From Deefgea tanakiae (GTDB lineage: Bacteria; Pseudomonadota; Gammaproteobacteria; Burkholderiales; Chitinibacteraceae): a DNA stretch of 64,000 nucleotides. Under the pieces are notes generated by a model. The model saw only the letters and a program-made list of their open reading frames with translations, was not told the DNA's origin and ran no database searches. Made by a program: the position numbers and the translations under genes. Shown here one piece after another: positions 48,128 to 57,073 of the stretch; the stretch's first letter is position 1, and every line of letters starts with the position of its first letter. The stretch is from NCBI RefSeq assembly GCF_019665765.1, contig NZ_CP081150.1, positions 2,170,001 through 2,234,000 on the forward strand, given 5' to 3'.

Positions 48128-48850
48128 TTAAGGATAACTGTAATGCTGCCAGCGTAGCTCGGGATTGGTCTCTGAATAATATTTAGGAGATGCGATTTTA
48201 CGTCCAACAACTGGCACGGCAACTACATCGGCGATTGACTTAGTCACTTCTGGTGCGGTCTTCTGCCCCTCAGACTTAATTTCACCCCAAGCAATATTCG
48301 CTTTTGTATTAGGCATCGCATTATTGCTTGGTGCACTCCATTGAATTTGTTTGGATGGCGGCACAATCGCATTACTTGGTATTTGCGATGCAGGCAAAAC
48401 ACGAACTAACCCTGGTTTAATCGCGTAGGAAGTCTTGGTGCTTGATGATCGCTTACTCGCTGTAGGTGCTTTTGAGCGAACCACAGGGCGATGCGCTTCG
48501 GCCTTGGCCGTTGAAAATTGTGGCGATACATAGCGACTTACAGCATCGCCTGTTGGTTTTAGTACCTCGGACGCTATGGATGGTTCAACCGTCAAAGCGG
48601 GAACAGGTGAGCGCGCTGTGGAGGGTTTGACTAATTTAATCGGCTCAGCCATTTGCTGAGGAGCTGCATGCTTTGAGACTGGCTTGGCACTTGCATCAGA
48701 AGCGACGCTAGCTACTGCAGGTTTAATCGGCTTAACCGTAGGCGCAGCAGCCGATGCCGCAGCCTTCATTGGTGGCGCTTTTGGCGGCGGCAATTCATTG
48801 GCTAACGCCATCATTGGTAACAATATAAACCACGCAGCATGCTGATTCAT
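48128..48850 (-). CDS. Secreted Ala/Pro-rich protein next to flgT
   Basis: A 240-residue protein I do not recognise. The ATG at 48848-48850 has AGGAG upstream and opens a signal peptide (MNQHAAWFILLPMMALANELP). Most of the mature part is low-complexity, rich in Ala, Pro, Lys, Ser and Val, and suits an extended envelope-spanning linker. The last 20 residues (about SPKYYSETNPELRWQHY) are less biased and may be a binding end. It starts next to the flgT stop, so it belongs to the flgP-flgT unit; an H-ring or envelope role is only inferred from that. Confidence 0.65.
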   Translation of the reverse strand: MNQHAAWFILLPMMALANELPPPKAPPMKAAASAAAPTVKPIKPAVASVASDASAKPVSKHAAPQQMAEPIKLVKPSTARSPVPALTVEPSIASEVLKPTGDAVSRYVSPQFSTAKAEAHRPVVRSKAPTASKRSSSTKTSYAIKPGLVRVLPASQIPSNAIVPPSKQIQWSAPSNNAMPNTKANIAWGEIKSEGQKTAPEVTKSIADVVAVPVVGRKIASPKYYSETNPELRWQHYSYP

Positions 48851-48851
48851 T

Positions 48852-50117
48852 TTATCGCTCCTGCCCAACATAACGCACATAGTCACCGGGCTCGACACTC
48901 GCCCCCGAAACAGTACCGTGGGAAAACAAGGGTTGCACTTGATTCACTCTTAATACGCCAGCCTTAATTTCTGGCATTCCTAAGCGTTTGCTTGGAAAAA
49001 AACTGGCAGAGTCGATTGGCATGGCTGATGATGAAATTCGAAATACTTCAAACGTATCGCCCGGTCGAACATTAGATGTGTAGCCTGCATCGATATACAC
49101 GGTATTTTTTTCCACTCGCGTGATTCTGGCTGAAAATGGAATACAGTTCAGATCTTTACCTAGCAACACCGTTGCTTCTTGCAACTTGTCATTCACCAAA
49201 CGTCCATAATCAGTTTCGGCAAATCCCATCGTCCCCAAACCCGAGCTTAATGATTGCAGCACATCCCCCTCTGCCTTCCCTGCGAGACGATGTCGATTCA
49301 CCAATGCACCTGATACCCCATCAAACACAAATAAGTCCATATCAAAACGACGTGCCGTAGGCACCACCTTTACACCGACTTGCATGAAATTCAAAATGGG
49401 TAAATCTGCAACCGCTTTTCGCTCACCGTTGCGTATTTCTTTACCTCTAGCAATAGTTAAACGCTCACCGCTCACGGAAGTATCGCGCACAATCCCCGCC
49501 ACAATAAACTGAGTTGAATACAATCGCGCCATTTCACGCACCCGCTCTGGCTGCATCAGTGGGTCAAATACCTGCGGTTGCAAATCAAAAACAGCTACGC
49601 CTGGTGCTCGTTGCGGTACAAACTGATCGCTTTCATCTAAACGTCGTACCAATTCAATTTGAATCCCTTCCGGAAAGCGAACCAAATCCTGAGTTTGCGC
49701 CGGATGCTCTATCCAAAAGTGAGAAATTAAAACTTTGCGCCGATAACCGCCATAGTCGCACGTAATAGCAGAATTACGGGTGGCTGACTTGTCGATTGGA
49801 ACGGCCTTGACCTGAGCAGCGGGGGGTGCAACATCAAGCACCACATGCAAAAACCCATTACTTTGCCATTCGCGTAATAATTTATAGTCGCCCTGCGGTG
49901 TACCTGTGATTTGTGTGGTTTCTCCCCATTGCGTGCCTTTTTTAGCCGCTAGGGATTGCACTTTTGCGCCATTAAATAGCGCGGCATTTTCTAAAGCATC
50001 TTGAATTGCCAGCGGGCGTGCAACAGCGAGTCCATCTAATCCGACTGGTGCAACTCCTTCAAACTCGGCGGCAAACACCGTTTGCCACAACATGCACAAA
50101 ACAATTAGTTTTTTCAC
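48852..50117 (-). CDS. flgT: FlgT-like flagellar H-ring protein
   Basis: A 421-residue periplasmic protein with a signal peptide (MKKLIVLCMLWQTVFA). The N-terminal domain (PVGLDGLAVARPLAIQDALENAALFNGA) matches the FlgT N-domain. A middle beta domain (about 110-290) and a C-terminal SH3-like domain (ARITRVEKNTVYIDAG, NVRPGDTFEVFRISS) complete the FlgT layout. In Vibrio, FlgT forms the H ring around the LP ring and helps hold the sodium-driven stator. The start is GTG, overlapping the flgP stop (GTGA). No other flagellar structural genes are in the window. Confidence 0.75.
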   Translation of the reverse strand: MKKLIVLCMLWQTVFAAEFEGVAPVGLDGLAVARPLAIQDALENAALFNGAKVQSLAAKKGTQWGETTQITGTPQGDYKLLREWQSNGFLHVVLDVAPPAAQVKAVPIDKSATRNSAITCDYGGYRRKVLISHFWIEHPAQTQDLVRFPEGIQIELVRRLDESDQFVPQRAPGVAVFDLQPQVFDPLMQPERVREMARLYSTQFIVAGIVRDTSVSGERLTIARGKEIRNGERKAVADLPILNFMQVGVKVVPTARRFDMDLFVFDGVSGALVNRHRLAGKAEGDVLQSLSSGLGTMGFAETDYGRLVNDKLQEATVLLGKDLNCIPFSARITRVEKNTVYIDAGYTSNVRPGDTFEVFRISSSAMPIDSASFFPSKRLGMPEIKAGVLRVNQVQPLFSHGTVSGASVEPGDYVRYVGQER

Positions 50118-50683
50118 AATGATAGATAGAAGTTTTGAGTTGCATCCATTTTAGCGGCTACAGGTTGCGGCACAACATTTATAGGTGCTGGTGCCGTTTT
50201 TGGTGTGGTAGTCAGTGGCATTTCACTGTTTACGGCGGCAGGTGGTGGCATAGCACGATAAAAATCACCGCCCAAAGTGAGCTCTAAAATCGTTTCAAAC
50301 GCGCCATCAGGCAACGGCGTAATGCTCACTACGCGAGCTCCCCGCATATACGCTTCGATGTAGGCTTTATAGCTATCGCTAGTCAGCGCCATGGCAGAGA
50401 CCGTACTTGTACCAGTGATTTTAATACCTGCAACAGTTTCAGCCAGTGCGCGATAAGCATCTAACTTTGCCGCTCGCATAGCCAGCAAATGACGCTGCGC
50501 TGGCGTTAAGCCATCCCCCACAGGCATCGCACCAAAACCAACGGCAGTCACTTTGGTTGGCAATACCACCGGCGGCATATCATGGGCCGAAGTGTTATTA
50601 GAGCGTGTAGAACTGGCACAACCTGACAAAGTAACAAGGCAGGTCAGTAAAAGGGTGATCAATTTATATGAGGATGTTTGCAT
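50114..50683 (-). CDS. flgP: FlgP-like outer-membrane lipoprotein
   Basis: A 189-residue LPP20-family lipoprotein. The ATG at 50681-50683 has AAGGAG upstream and opens a lipoprotein signal with lipobox TLSGC (Cys at about residue 22). The core AMRAAKLDAYRALAETVAGIKITGTSTV is the LPP20/FlgP signature. In Vibrio, FlgP works with FlgO and FlgT at the outer-membrane part of the flagellar motor. The C-terminus is Pro/Thr-rich. It is first in the flgP-flgT-unknown unit. Confidence 0.75.
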   Translation of the reverse strand: MQTSSYKLITLLLTCLVTLSGCASSTRSNNTSAHDMPPVVLPTKVTAVGFGAMPVGDGLTPAQRHLLAMRAAKLDAYRALAETVAGIKITGTSTVSAMALTSDSYKAYIEAYMRGARVVSITPLPDGAFETILELTLGGDFYRAMPPPAAVNSEMPLTTTPKTAPAPINVVPQPVAAKMDATQNFYLSL

Positions 50684-50816
50684 CGTGCACTCCTTGCCCT
50701 TCCGATTATTTTTCACTCTAGCAAGACTTGTGATCGACGCTAGTAATTTTATATCGGCGGTAAATCGGTTTTCTACAGTGTGGTTCACGCTGGTTTATGC
50801 AAATAAGATATCCAAA

Positions 50817-50851
50817 CAAAAAAAGCCGCCCCGATTCAAGTCAGGGCGGCT
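50817..50851 (-). terminator. Terminator of trmB
   Basis: On the minus strand AGCCGCCC, a 12-base loop and GGGCGGCT are followed by a run of T residues. It lies 14 bp after the trmB stop. Confidence 0.88.
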
Positions 50852-50864
50852 AATTTTCAGGCGA

Positions 50865-51581
50865 TTATTTCTTTTTAAACACCAAATCCCAAACACCATG
50901 GCCAAGCTTAATGCCACGGTTTTCAAATTTGGTCAGCGGGCGATAATCTGGGCGCTCCGCATAAGCCTCTGCGGTATTGACCAAACTAGGCTCAGCACTG
51001 AGCACTGCCAGCATTTGCACCGCATAATCCTCCCAATCGGTCGCCAAATGCAAATAGCCACCCGATTGAATGCGCGTTACCAATTGCTGAACAAATTCAG
51101 GCTTAATCAAACGGCGTTTGTTATGCCGCGATTTATGCCATGGATCTGGGAAGAAAATATGCACACCTGCCAAAGATTCTGGCTGCAACATGTTTTCTAA
51201 AACTTCCACCGCATCGTGCTGCACGATACGTAAATTGGTCAGAGATTGCTCACCGATCAACTTCAGTAAACTTCCCACGCCCGGCGTATGCACTTCAACG
51301 CCCAAGAAATCCGTATCAGCGCGCTGCGCCGCGATTTCAGCCGTCGCCGTACCCATGCCAAAGCCGATTTCCAACACCCGTGGCGCACTACGACCAAATG
51401 CAGCATCTAAATCAAGTACATTCGGGCTGTAATCGATACAGAATTGGGGGCCAAACTCTTCTAGCGCCCGCGCTTGGCCAGTCGACAAATGCCCTTGGCG
51501 CAACACAAAACTACGAATTTTACGTTGCTTGAATTCTTCTATTTCTGCCGCATTGGCTGCAGGAGCTTGCTCGTTTTCCAT
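50865..51581 (-). CDS. trmB: tRNA (guanine-N7-)-methyltransferase TrmB
   Basis: Makes m7G46 in tRNA variable loops with SAM. The 238-residue protein (E. coli 239) has the SAM motif [16 protein letters not shown] (about 70-85). The family signature [19 protein letters not shown] (about 140-158) is present, and [15 protein letters not shown] is at the end. AAGGA precedes the ATG. It stands alone between two terminators. Confidence 0.96.
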   Translation of the reverse strand: MENEQAPAANAAEIEEFKQRKIRSFVLRQGHLSTGQARALEEFGPQFCIDYSPNVLDLDAAFGRSAPRVLEIGFGMGTATAEIAAQRADTDFLGVEVHTPGVGSLLKLIGEQSLTNLRIVQHDAVEVLENMLQPESLAGVHIFFPDPWHKSRHNKRRLIKPEFVQQLVTRIQSGGYLHLATDWEDYAVQMLAVLSAEPSLVNTAEAYAERPDYRPLTKFENRGIKLGHGVWDLVFKKK

Positions 51582-51608
51582 CTTGATTCCTTAAAACTTG
51601 TACTAGAT

Positions 51609-51646
51609 AAAAAACGCCGCTGCATCCAAGACGCAGCGGCATTTTT
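51609..51646 (-). terminator. Terminator of the GNAT gene
   Basis: GCCGCTGC, nine bases, GCAGCGGC with T-runs on both strands. It lies between the start of trmB and the stop of the upstream GNAT gene and would end the latter. Confidence 0.85.
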
Positions 51647-51698
51647 ATTGAATAGGCGTATGGTAAAACGGTAAGGCCAATTCACCAAGCTTTGCACG

Positions 51699-52148
51699 TT
51701 AAAAGGTCAGCGAATAATAGCGAAACTCACGGTCTAATTGGTAACCGAGCGATTCATACAGCGCTTGTGCTTGCAAATTACTGTGCGCGGTAGATAATTC
51801 GAGTCGCGAAATACCGACTTGTTCTGCATGCTCTTTTGCGTACCCCATCAAGCGTCTTGCAACGCCCCGCCCCCGCGCCGACTTGGCAACAAATAGGTCA
51901 TTTAACAACAAAATCCGTCGGCATGCAGAAGAGCTAAAAAGTGGATAAAGTTGAATAAACCCTGCCGCCTCGCCATTTAACTCGGCCAATAAAATCACCG
52001 ACTCACCCAAGGCAAGACGTTCACGCAAAAATTGCTGCGCCAAGTTTAAATCGCTTCGCTCTTGATAGAAAACGCGATATGCATCAAATAGTGGCGCAAC
52101 ACGCTCAACATCATCGAGCGTTGCATAGCGAACATGAATATCTGTCAT
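51699..52148 (-). CDS. GNAT-family acetyltransferase
   Basis: A 149-residue single-domain acetyltransferase. The ATG at 52146-52148 (MTDIHVRYATLDDVERVAP) has GGATTGAG upstream; the frame runs further but into a palindromic repeat. The acetyl-CoA motif is VAKSARGRGVARRLMGYAKEHA (about 90-110), and the C-terminal ALYESLGYQLD is typical. Substrate unknown. Confidence 0.88.
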   Translation of the reverse strand: MTDIHVRYATLDDVERVAPLFDAYRVFYQERSDLNLAQQFLRERLALGESVILLAELNGEAAGFIQLYPLFSSSACRRILLLNDLFVAKSARGRGVARRLMGYAKEHAEQVGISRLELSTAHSNLQAQALYESLGYQLDREFRYYSLTF

Positions 52149-52166
52149 CTCAATCCAAATAAATAA

Positions 52167-52217
52167 AGGGTATTGGCAGCTAGAATATGACAAACAATAT
52201 CTAGCCAGCAATACCCT
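52167..52217. repeat. Palindromic repeat copy 7 (upstream of the GNAT gene)
   Basis: A 51-bp palindrome: AGGGTATTGGCAGCTAG and CTAGCCAGCAATACCCT pair with few mismatches, around AATATGACAAACAATAT. It starts 19 bp upstream of the GNAT start codon and lies 3' of thiG, both on the minus strand. Confidence 0.8.
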
Positions 52218-52258
52218 AATTATTGAATTTCAAGAACAGTGTGTTCTTGCTACTGAAT

Positions 52259-53047
52259 TTACTTCGCAGCAATCAAACCCGTCGTTGGGCTAGAAGGATC
52301 GGCGCTGTACAATTTGCGTGGAACACGACCAGCAAGGAAGGCATCACGCCCCGCTTGCACCGCCAACTTCATTGCACGTGCCATACGTATCGGGTCGCGA
52401 GCACCGGCGATCGCCGTGTTCATCAAGATACCGTCACAACCCAACTCCATCGCAATCGCCGCATCCGATGCCGTACCGACACCCGCATCAATCAGCACAG
52501 GCACATTGGCCGAGTCAATAATCAAGCGCAGATTCCATGGATTAATAATCCCCATGCCCGAGCCAATCAAAGACGCCAGCGGCATAATTGCGCAGCAACC
52601 GATTTGCTCCAACTCTTTGGCAATAATCGGATCATCCGACGTATACACCATCACATCAAAACCATCGGCGACCAGAATCTCGGCGGCTTTCAAGGTTTCG
52701 CGCACATTCGGGTACAGCGTGTTGGGGTCGCCCAAGACTTCAAGCTTCACCAATTTGTGGCCGTCGAGCAATTCACGCGCCAAGCGCAAAGTACGCACCG
52801 CATCGTCGCAGTTATAGCAGCCCGCCGTATTCGGCAAATACGTGTATTGCGATGGCGGCAGGTATTCGAGCAAGGAAGGTTGCGATGCATCTTGGCCCAA
52901 GTTCACACGGCGAATCGCCACAGTGACGATTTCTGCACCCGACTCATCAACCGCAGCGCGGGTTTCAGTGAAATCTTTATATTTACCCGTGCCCACAATG
53001 AGGCGTGATTGATACGTTTTACCGGCAATTTGAAATTGTTCTGACAT
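52259..53047 (-). CDS. thiG: Thiazole synthase ThiG
   Basis: Builds the thiamin thiazole ring from deoxyxylulose-5-phosphate, dehydroglycine and ThiS-thiocarboxylate. The ATG at 53045-53047 ([16 protein letters not shown]) lies six bases after AGGGG and gives 262 residues (E. coli 256). The barrel has [26 protein letters not shown] (Schiff-base Lys) and [22 protein letters not shown]. It follows thiS, with a palindromic repeat in between. Confidence 0.95.
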   Translation of the reverse strand: MSEQFQIAGKTYQSRLIVGTGKYKDFTETRAAVDESGAEIVTVAIRRVNLGQDASQPSLLEYLPPSQYTYLPNTAGCYNCDDAVRTLRLARELLDGHKLVKLEVLGDPNTLYPNVRETLKAAEILVADGFDVMVYTSDDPIIAKELEQIGCCAIMPLASLIGSGMGIINPWNLRLIIDSANVPVLIDAGVGTASDAAIAMELGCDGILMNTAIAGARDPIRMARAMKLAVQAGRDAFLAGRVPRKLYSADPSSPTTGLIAAK

Positions 53048-53077
53048 CATAAGCCCCTGCAATCATTAAAATATCTT

Positions 53078-53126
53078 ATGTATTACCATCCAGCCATTGA
53101 TTAATAATGGCTACAACTCAATACAT
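53078..53126. repeat. Palindromic repeat copy 8 (thiS-thiG gap)
   Basis: A 49-bp palindrome: ATGTATTACCATCCAGCCATT and AATGGCTACAACTCAATACAT, around GATTAAT. It lies wholly in the gap between thiS and thiG and touches the thiS stop codon. Its outer ends have decayed from GGGTAT, but the ATTAATAATGGCTA core links it to copies 4 and 6. Confidence 0.65.
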
Positions 53127-53329
53127 CAACCACCACCAACAGCAACGACCATTTCCAATACATCACCCTCTTGCAGCATGGTTTCTGGATATTGGCTTTT
53201 CGGCACGATCTCGCCATTTTTCTCAATCGCAATTCGTTTGCCAGTTAATTCCAATACAACAACCAGCTCGGTCACATTCAACGCGGCTGGAAATTCACGC
53301 GCTTCACCATTAATTGAAATTTTGATCAT
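53126..53329 (-). CDS. thiS: Sulfur carrier protein ThiS
   Basis: A 67-residue ubiquitin-like carrier whose C-terminal glycine is thiocarboxylated. The ATG at 53327-53329 (MIKISINGEAREF) has GAAGG upstream. LKE..GDVLEMVVAVGGG at the end gives three glycines rather than the usual two. In this family the last Gly is the acceptor. No TPP riboswitch was recognised in the 212 bp upstream. Confidence 0.93.
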   Translation of the reverse strand: MIKISINGEAREFPAALNVTELVVVLELTGKRIAIEKNGEIVPKSQYPETMLQEGDVLEMVVAVGGG

Positions 53330-53541
53330 TGTTTTACCTTCACATCGCAATATGCCAACAGTTTATCACGCCACCGTTCGCTTTTTTTGACACCGCGCAG
53401 GAGTCCGCTTGGAGAGCCGTAATTTATACCAATCTATTGCGCAAGTTTGACCAAGCAACGTCACGAGCGTTAAGCTCAATCCAATGAGTGCCCAATGCTG
53501 GGCGTTACCCACCACCGCCACCAAGTCAAAAGGACGACATC

Positions 53542-53886
53542 ATGAATGAACTTGAAGCTCAAAACCGCCCCAGCAATGAGACTAACAATATTGTGCTGCT
53601 CATTTGGCTGGGCACTTTATTCTTTGGCTTTATTCCATCGCTGATTATTTACTTGGTTAAAAAAGACGATGCGCTGGTGACCGATCAAGCCAAAGAAGCC
53701 TTAAATTGGTCAATTACCACCATGGTCGGCTATGCCGCGAGCTGGGTACTGATGTTTGTGTTGATTGGGTTTTTATTGTTCCCATTGGTTGGCCTACTGC
53801 ATGTCGTATTTTGCATACTCGGCGCAGTGAATGCAGGCAAAGGTTTACCGTACCGCCTGCCATTCAATATTCGATTACTCAAATAA
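53542..53886 (+). CDS. DUF4870 membrane protein
   Basis: A 114-residue protein with three hydrophobic segments (about 18-42, 65-85 and 88-108). The ATG at 53542 has AAGGA upstream, and the earlier in-frame GTG has nothing. DQAKEALNWSITTMVGY (about 48-64) is the DUF4870/Tic20-like signature. Function unknown. It stands alone before a symmetric terminator. Confidence 0.82.
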   Translation: MNELEAQNRPSNETNNIVLLIWLGTLFFGFIPSLIIYLVKKDDALVTDQAKEALNWSITTMVGYAASWVLMFVLIGFLLFPLVGLLHVVFCILGAVNAGKGLPYRLPFNIRLLK

Positions 53887-53897
53887 GATTCCGCATC

Positions 53898-53936
53898 AAA
53901 CAAAAAAGCCTAGCGATTGGCTAGGCTTTTTTGTTT
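53898..53936. terminator. Bidirectional terminator (DUF4870 gene / spoT)
   Basis: AAACAAAAAAGCCTAGC and GGCTAGGCTTTTTTGTTT are mirror-complementary around GATT: a perfect symmetric terminator between two convergent genes. Confidence 0.92.
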
Positions 53937-53949
53937 AGGAGCGACGTGC

Positions 53950-56133
53950 TTAGGCGCGTACACGCTGCAGTCTATACACGGCAGGGAGTCGGCGCAGGTT
54001 TTTCAGTACCTTGGCTAAATGCTGGCGGTTATTCACTTGCAGCGTAAATTGCACGCTGAGGTAGCGCTCGTGCGACTCAACGGTATCGCCCATCGTCACT
54101 GCAGAGATATCGGCTTCCGCTTCGGCAATCGCCGCCGCCAGCGCGGCCAAGGTACCGCGCTCGTTTTCAGCCAATACTTTCACCGGCACGTCAAACAAGC
54201 GTGCGACTTCTGGATCCCAATCGACATCGATGAGTTTTTCGGCATCAATGCGGCCTTTTGATACTTGTGGACAATCGTGGGTATGCACCACCAAGCCTTG
54301 ATCTTTCTTAACGAAACCAAGGATAGGATCCCCCGGTATCGGATTACAGCAACGCGCAAACTGAATTGCCATCCCCTCAGTGCCACGAATCGACACCGAC
54401 ATTGGTTTTTTGCCTTGGCGTCCATCTTCCGACCATGTTCCAGCGAGCTGCAATAAACGCTTGGCAATCACGACGCCGAGCTTTTGCCCCAAACCAATAT
54501 CGGCCAAGATCGAATCTCGAGATTTTTCACCGCTTTCACGCAGGAATTTCTCCCAAATATCATCATTCACGTGCAATGGCTGATGCAGTGCCGAGAAGGC
54601 TTGATTAAGCAATCGCTCGCCCAAGTGCACCGATTCATCAAAGCGCATCGTGCGCAAGAAATGCCGAATTTGCGAACGCGCTTTGCCTGTGGTCACAAAC
54701 GCCAGCCAACTTGGATTCGGGCGCGCGTGCGCCGCCATGACGATTTCAATATGGTCGCCATTTTTGAGCTTATTACGTAGCGGCACTAATTCATGATTGA
54801 CCTTCGCCGCAATACAGCGATTACCAATATCGGTATGCACCGCGTAGGCAAAATCAACACAAGTTGAGCCATTAGGTAAGCTCAGAATCGTGCCTTTCGG
54901 CGTGAACACATAGACTTGGTCAGGGAATAAATCGACTTTAATGTGCTCTAAAAACTCAACCGCATCGCCAGATTCGGACTGCAACTCCAGCAAAGACTGT
55001 AGCCACTGATGGGTTTTTTGCTGCACATCTGAAAAACCTTCATCACCACTTTTATACATCCAGTGACTAGCCACACCCGCATCGGCAATTCGATGCATTT
55101 CGCTGGTACGAATTTGCACTTCAATCGGCGTGCCATACGGACCAAACAAAGTGGTATGCAAGCTTTGATAGCCATTGGTTTTTGCAATCGCGATGTAGTC
55201 TTTAAACTTGCCCGGAATTGGCTTAAATAGAGCGTGCAAAGCGCCAAGCGTTAAATAGCAATGCGAGTTATCTTTTACAATCACGCGGAATGCATAAATA
55301 TCGAGCACTTCAGAAAAACTAAGATGCTTTTCCAGCATCTTGCGATAAATCGAGTAGAGATTTTTCTCGCGCCCTGTCACCACCGCATCGATATTTTGCG
55401 CTTGTAGTTTGGCTTGAATGGCATCGAGGATTTTTTGCACCACTTCACGGCGATTACCGCGAGCGGCTTTCAGTGCTTTGGATAAAACATGGTGGCGGCG
55501 TGGATGAATGTATTTAAACGCCAAATCATCCAGCTCTTGATACACCGCATTAAGGCCAATCCGATTGGCAATCGGCGCATAAATTTCCATCGTTTCACGT
55601 GCGATGCGTTTTTGCTTGTCCGCCCGCATTGAATCCATCGTGCGCATATTATGCAAACGATCGGCGAGCTTAATCAGCATCACGCGTAAATCACGCGCCA
55701 TCGCCAGCAGCATTTTGCGGAAGTTTTCCGCCTGCGCTTCTTCTTTACTTTGGAATTCAAGCTTGTCGATCTTACTCATGCCATCGACCAGCTCAGCAAC
55801 CGCTTTACCATATTTCTCGGTCAGTTCGAGCTTGGTCACTCCACTGTCTTCCATCACATCATGCATGAGGGCAGCAGCAAGGGCCTGTGCATCCAGCTTC
55901 CATTGCGTCAAAATGCCTGCAACAGCCAGCGGATGTGAGATATACGGTTCACCTGAACGACGCATCTGACCACGATGCGCGTTTTCCGCAAACAAAAAAG
56001 CCGAGAACAACATCTCTCGGTCTTCACGCTTTAAATAAGCGGTTTGTTCATTCAAAAACCGATTTGCTTCCTCAATGACCTCGGGTGCATCAGTCAGCGC
56101 CGGCACATCGTTCGAAGTCACTGAGATAGGCAT
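53950..56133 (-). CDS. spoT: Bifunctional (p)ppGpp synthase/hydrolase SpoT
   Basis: Makes and degrades the alarmone (p)ppGpp. The 727-residue protein has an intact HD hydrolase domain (about 50-200; ALMHDVMEDSG). The synthetase domain follows (about 250-360; AIAKTNGYQSLHTTLFGPYG), then TGS (about 400-460; QVYVFTPKGTILSLP) and a C-terminal ACT domain (about 655-727). Because the HD residues are kept, SpoT is preferred over RelA. It follows gmk and rpoZ, the same order as E. coli gmk-rpoZ-spoT. Confidence 0.95.
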   Translation of the reverse strand: MPISVTSNDVPALTDAPEVIEEANRFLNEQTAYLKREDREMLFSAFLFAENAHRGQMRRSGEPYISHPLAVAGILTQWKLDAQALAAALMHDVMEDSGVTKLELTEKYGKAVAELVDGMSKIDKLEFQSKEEAQAENFRKMLLAMARDLRVMLIKLADRLHNMRTMDSMRADKQKRIARETMEIYAPIANRIGLNAVYQELDDLAFKYIHPRRHHVLSKALKAARGNRREVVQKILDAIQAKLQAQNIDAVVTGREKNLYSIYRKMLEKHLSFSEVLDIYAFRVIVKDNSHCYLTLGALHALFKPIPGKFKDYIAIAKTNGYQSLHTTLFGPYGTPIEVQIRTSEMHRIADAGVASHWMYKSGDEGFSDVQQKTHQWLQSLLELQSESGDAVEFLEHIKVDLFPDQVYVFTPKGTILSLPNGSTCVDFAYAVHTDIGNRCIAAKVNHELVPLRNKLKNGDHIEIVMAAHARPNPSWLAFVTTGKARSQIRHFLRTMRFDESVHLGERLLNQAFSALHQPLHVNDDIWEKFLRESGEKSRDSILADIGLGQKLGVVIAKRLLQLAGTWSEDGRQGKKPMSVSIRGTEGMAIQFARCCNPIPGDPILGFVKKDQGLVVHTHDCPQVSKGRIDAEKLIDVDWDPEVARLFDVPVKVLAENERGTLAALAAAIAEAEADISAVTMGDTVESHERYLSVQFTLQVNNRQHLAKVLKNLRRLPAVYRLQRVRA

Positions 56134-56145
56134 AGTTTCTCGATA

Positions 56146-56355
56146 TTAAGAACGGGTACGCGTTAAAATTTCCACACCAACCAAACCGGCCGACATTTCA
56201 CGCAATGCCAAAACAGTTGGTTTTTCACGACCATTATTTTCTACTTGTGGCGTTGAGCCATTTTCGATTTGACGCGCACGAAATGCAGCAGCCAAAGTCA
56301 GGTCAAAACGATTAGGAATACGATCGAGGCAATCTTCAATAGTTACACGTGCCAT
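56146..56355 (-). CDS. rpoZ: RNA polymerase omega subunit RpoZ
   Basis: The 69-residue omega subunit helps fold beta-prime. It starts [30 protein letters not shown], the family signature, and is shorter than E. coli (91), as in betaproteobacteria. GGAG lies before the ATG. It is 12 bp before spoT. Confidence 0.96.
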   Translation of the reverse strand: MARVTIEDCLDRIPNRFDLTLAAAFRARQIENGSTPQVENNGREKPTVLALREMSAGLVGVEILTRTRS

Positions 56356-56425
56356 GGGGTTTATCTCCGAGTGCGGCTAGCCCGGCAAGGGGCGAAACCG
56401 CCTATTATACCACCAGCAGCGAAAT

Positions 56426-57040
56426 TTAGCCTTTTAAGCTTGAAATCAACGCGGTATGACGGCTTGATTGACGTACTAAAGTCAAACGCTGAGCGCGAAC
56501 TACAGCAACAATGTCGCGTACCGCATCGTCAATGTGCTCATTGACAATCACAAAATCAAACTCATCAACGTGGTTAACTTCTTCTTTTGCCACGGCCATG
56601 CGGCGAGCAATGACCTCTTCACTGTCTTTACCACGACCACGCAAGCGGTTTTCTAAGGTATCGATGCAAGGCGGTAAAATAAAGATGCCAATCGCGGCGG
56701 GGAATAAACGGCGCACCTGCTGCGCACCTTGCCAATCAATTTCTAGCAAAATGTCGCGGCCATTTTCCATCACTTGATTAATCCAGACTTGCGATGTGCC
56801 GTAGTAATTTCCATACACTTCAGCAAACTCAAGTAACTCACCCGCTGCGATCATGCGCTCAAATTCAGCACGCTCAACAAAATGGTAATCTTTGCCATCC
56901 ACTTCACCCGCACGCGGCTGGCGAGTTGTGAATGACACCGACAACTGAACATGCGAATCAGCAGCAAGCAAAGCCGCTACCAAAGTGGTTTTGCCAGCAC
57001 CCGAGGGCGCAGTCACCACAAACAAATTACCTTTGGCCAT
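56426..57040 (-). CDS. gmk: Guanylate kinase
   Basis: Phosphorylates GMP to GDP. The 204 residues (E. coli 207) include the P-loop VVTAPSGAGKTTLVAAL (about 8-24) and the GMP-binding SFTTRQPRAGEVDGKDYHFV. LLEIDWQGAQQVRRLFP is also present. It lies 33 bp after yicC and 70 bp before rpoZ on one likely transcript, coupling GTP supply with the stringent response genes. Confidence 0.96.
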   Translation of the reverse strand: MAKGNLFVVTAPSGAGKTTLVAALLAADSHVQLSVSFTTRQPRAGEVDGKDYHFVERAEFERMIAAGELLEFAEVYGNYYGTSQVWINQVMENGRDILLEIDWQGAQQVRRLFPAAIGIFILPPCIDTLENRLRGRGKDSEEVIARRMAVAKEEVNHVDEFDFVIVNEHIDDAVRDIVAVVRAQRLTLVRQSSRHTALISSLKG

Positions 57041-57073
57041 GACGTATTTTTCCTCTACACAATTACGGGTAGT

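Noticed and set aside
10445-53126. Identity of the palindromes with neisserial Correia elements
   Set aside because: Size range and twofold symmetry are broadly similar, but the ends (GGGTAT) differ from the Correia ends as I know them.
53330-53541. A TPP riboswitch upstream of thiS
   Set aside because: No CTGAGA-type THI box or matching stems were found on the minus strand.
53950-56133. Calling this gene relA
   Set aside because: The HD residues (ALMHDVMEDSG) are intact and the gene follows gmk-rpoZ, so bifunctional SpoT fits better.
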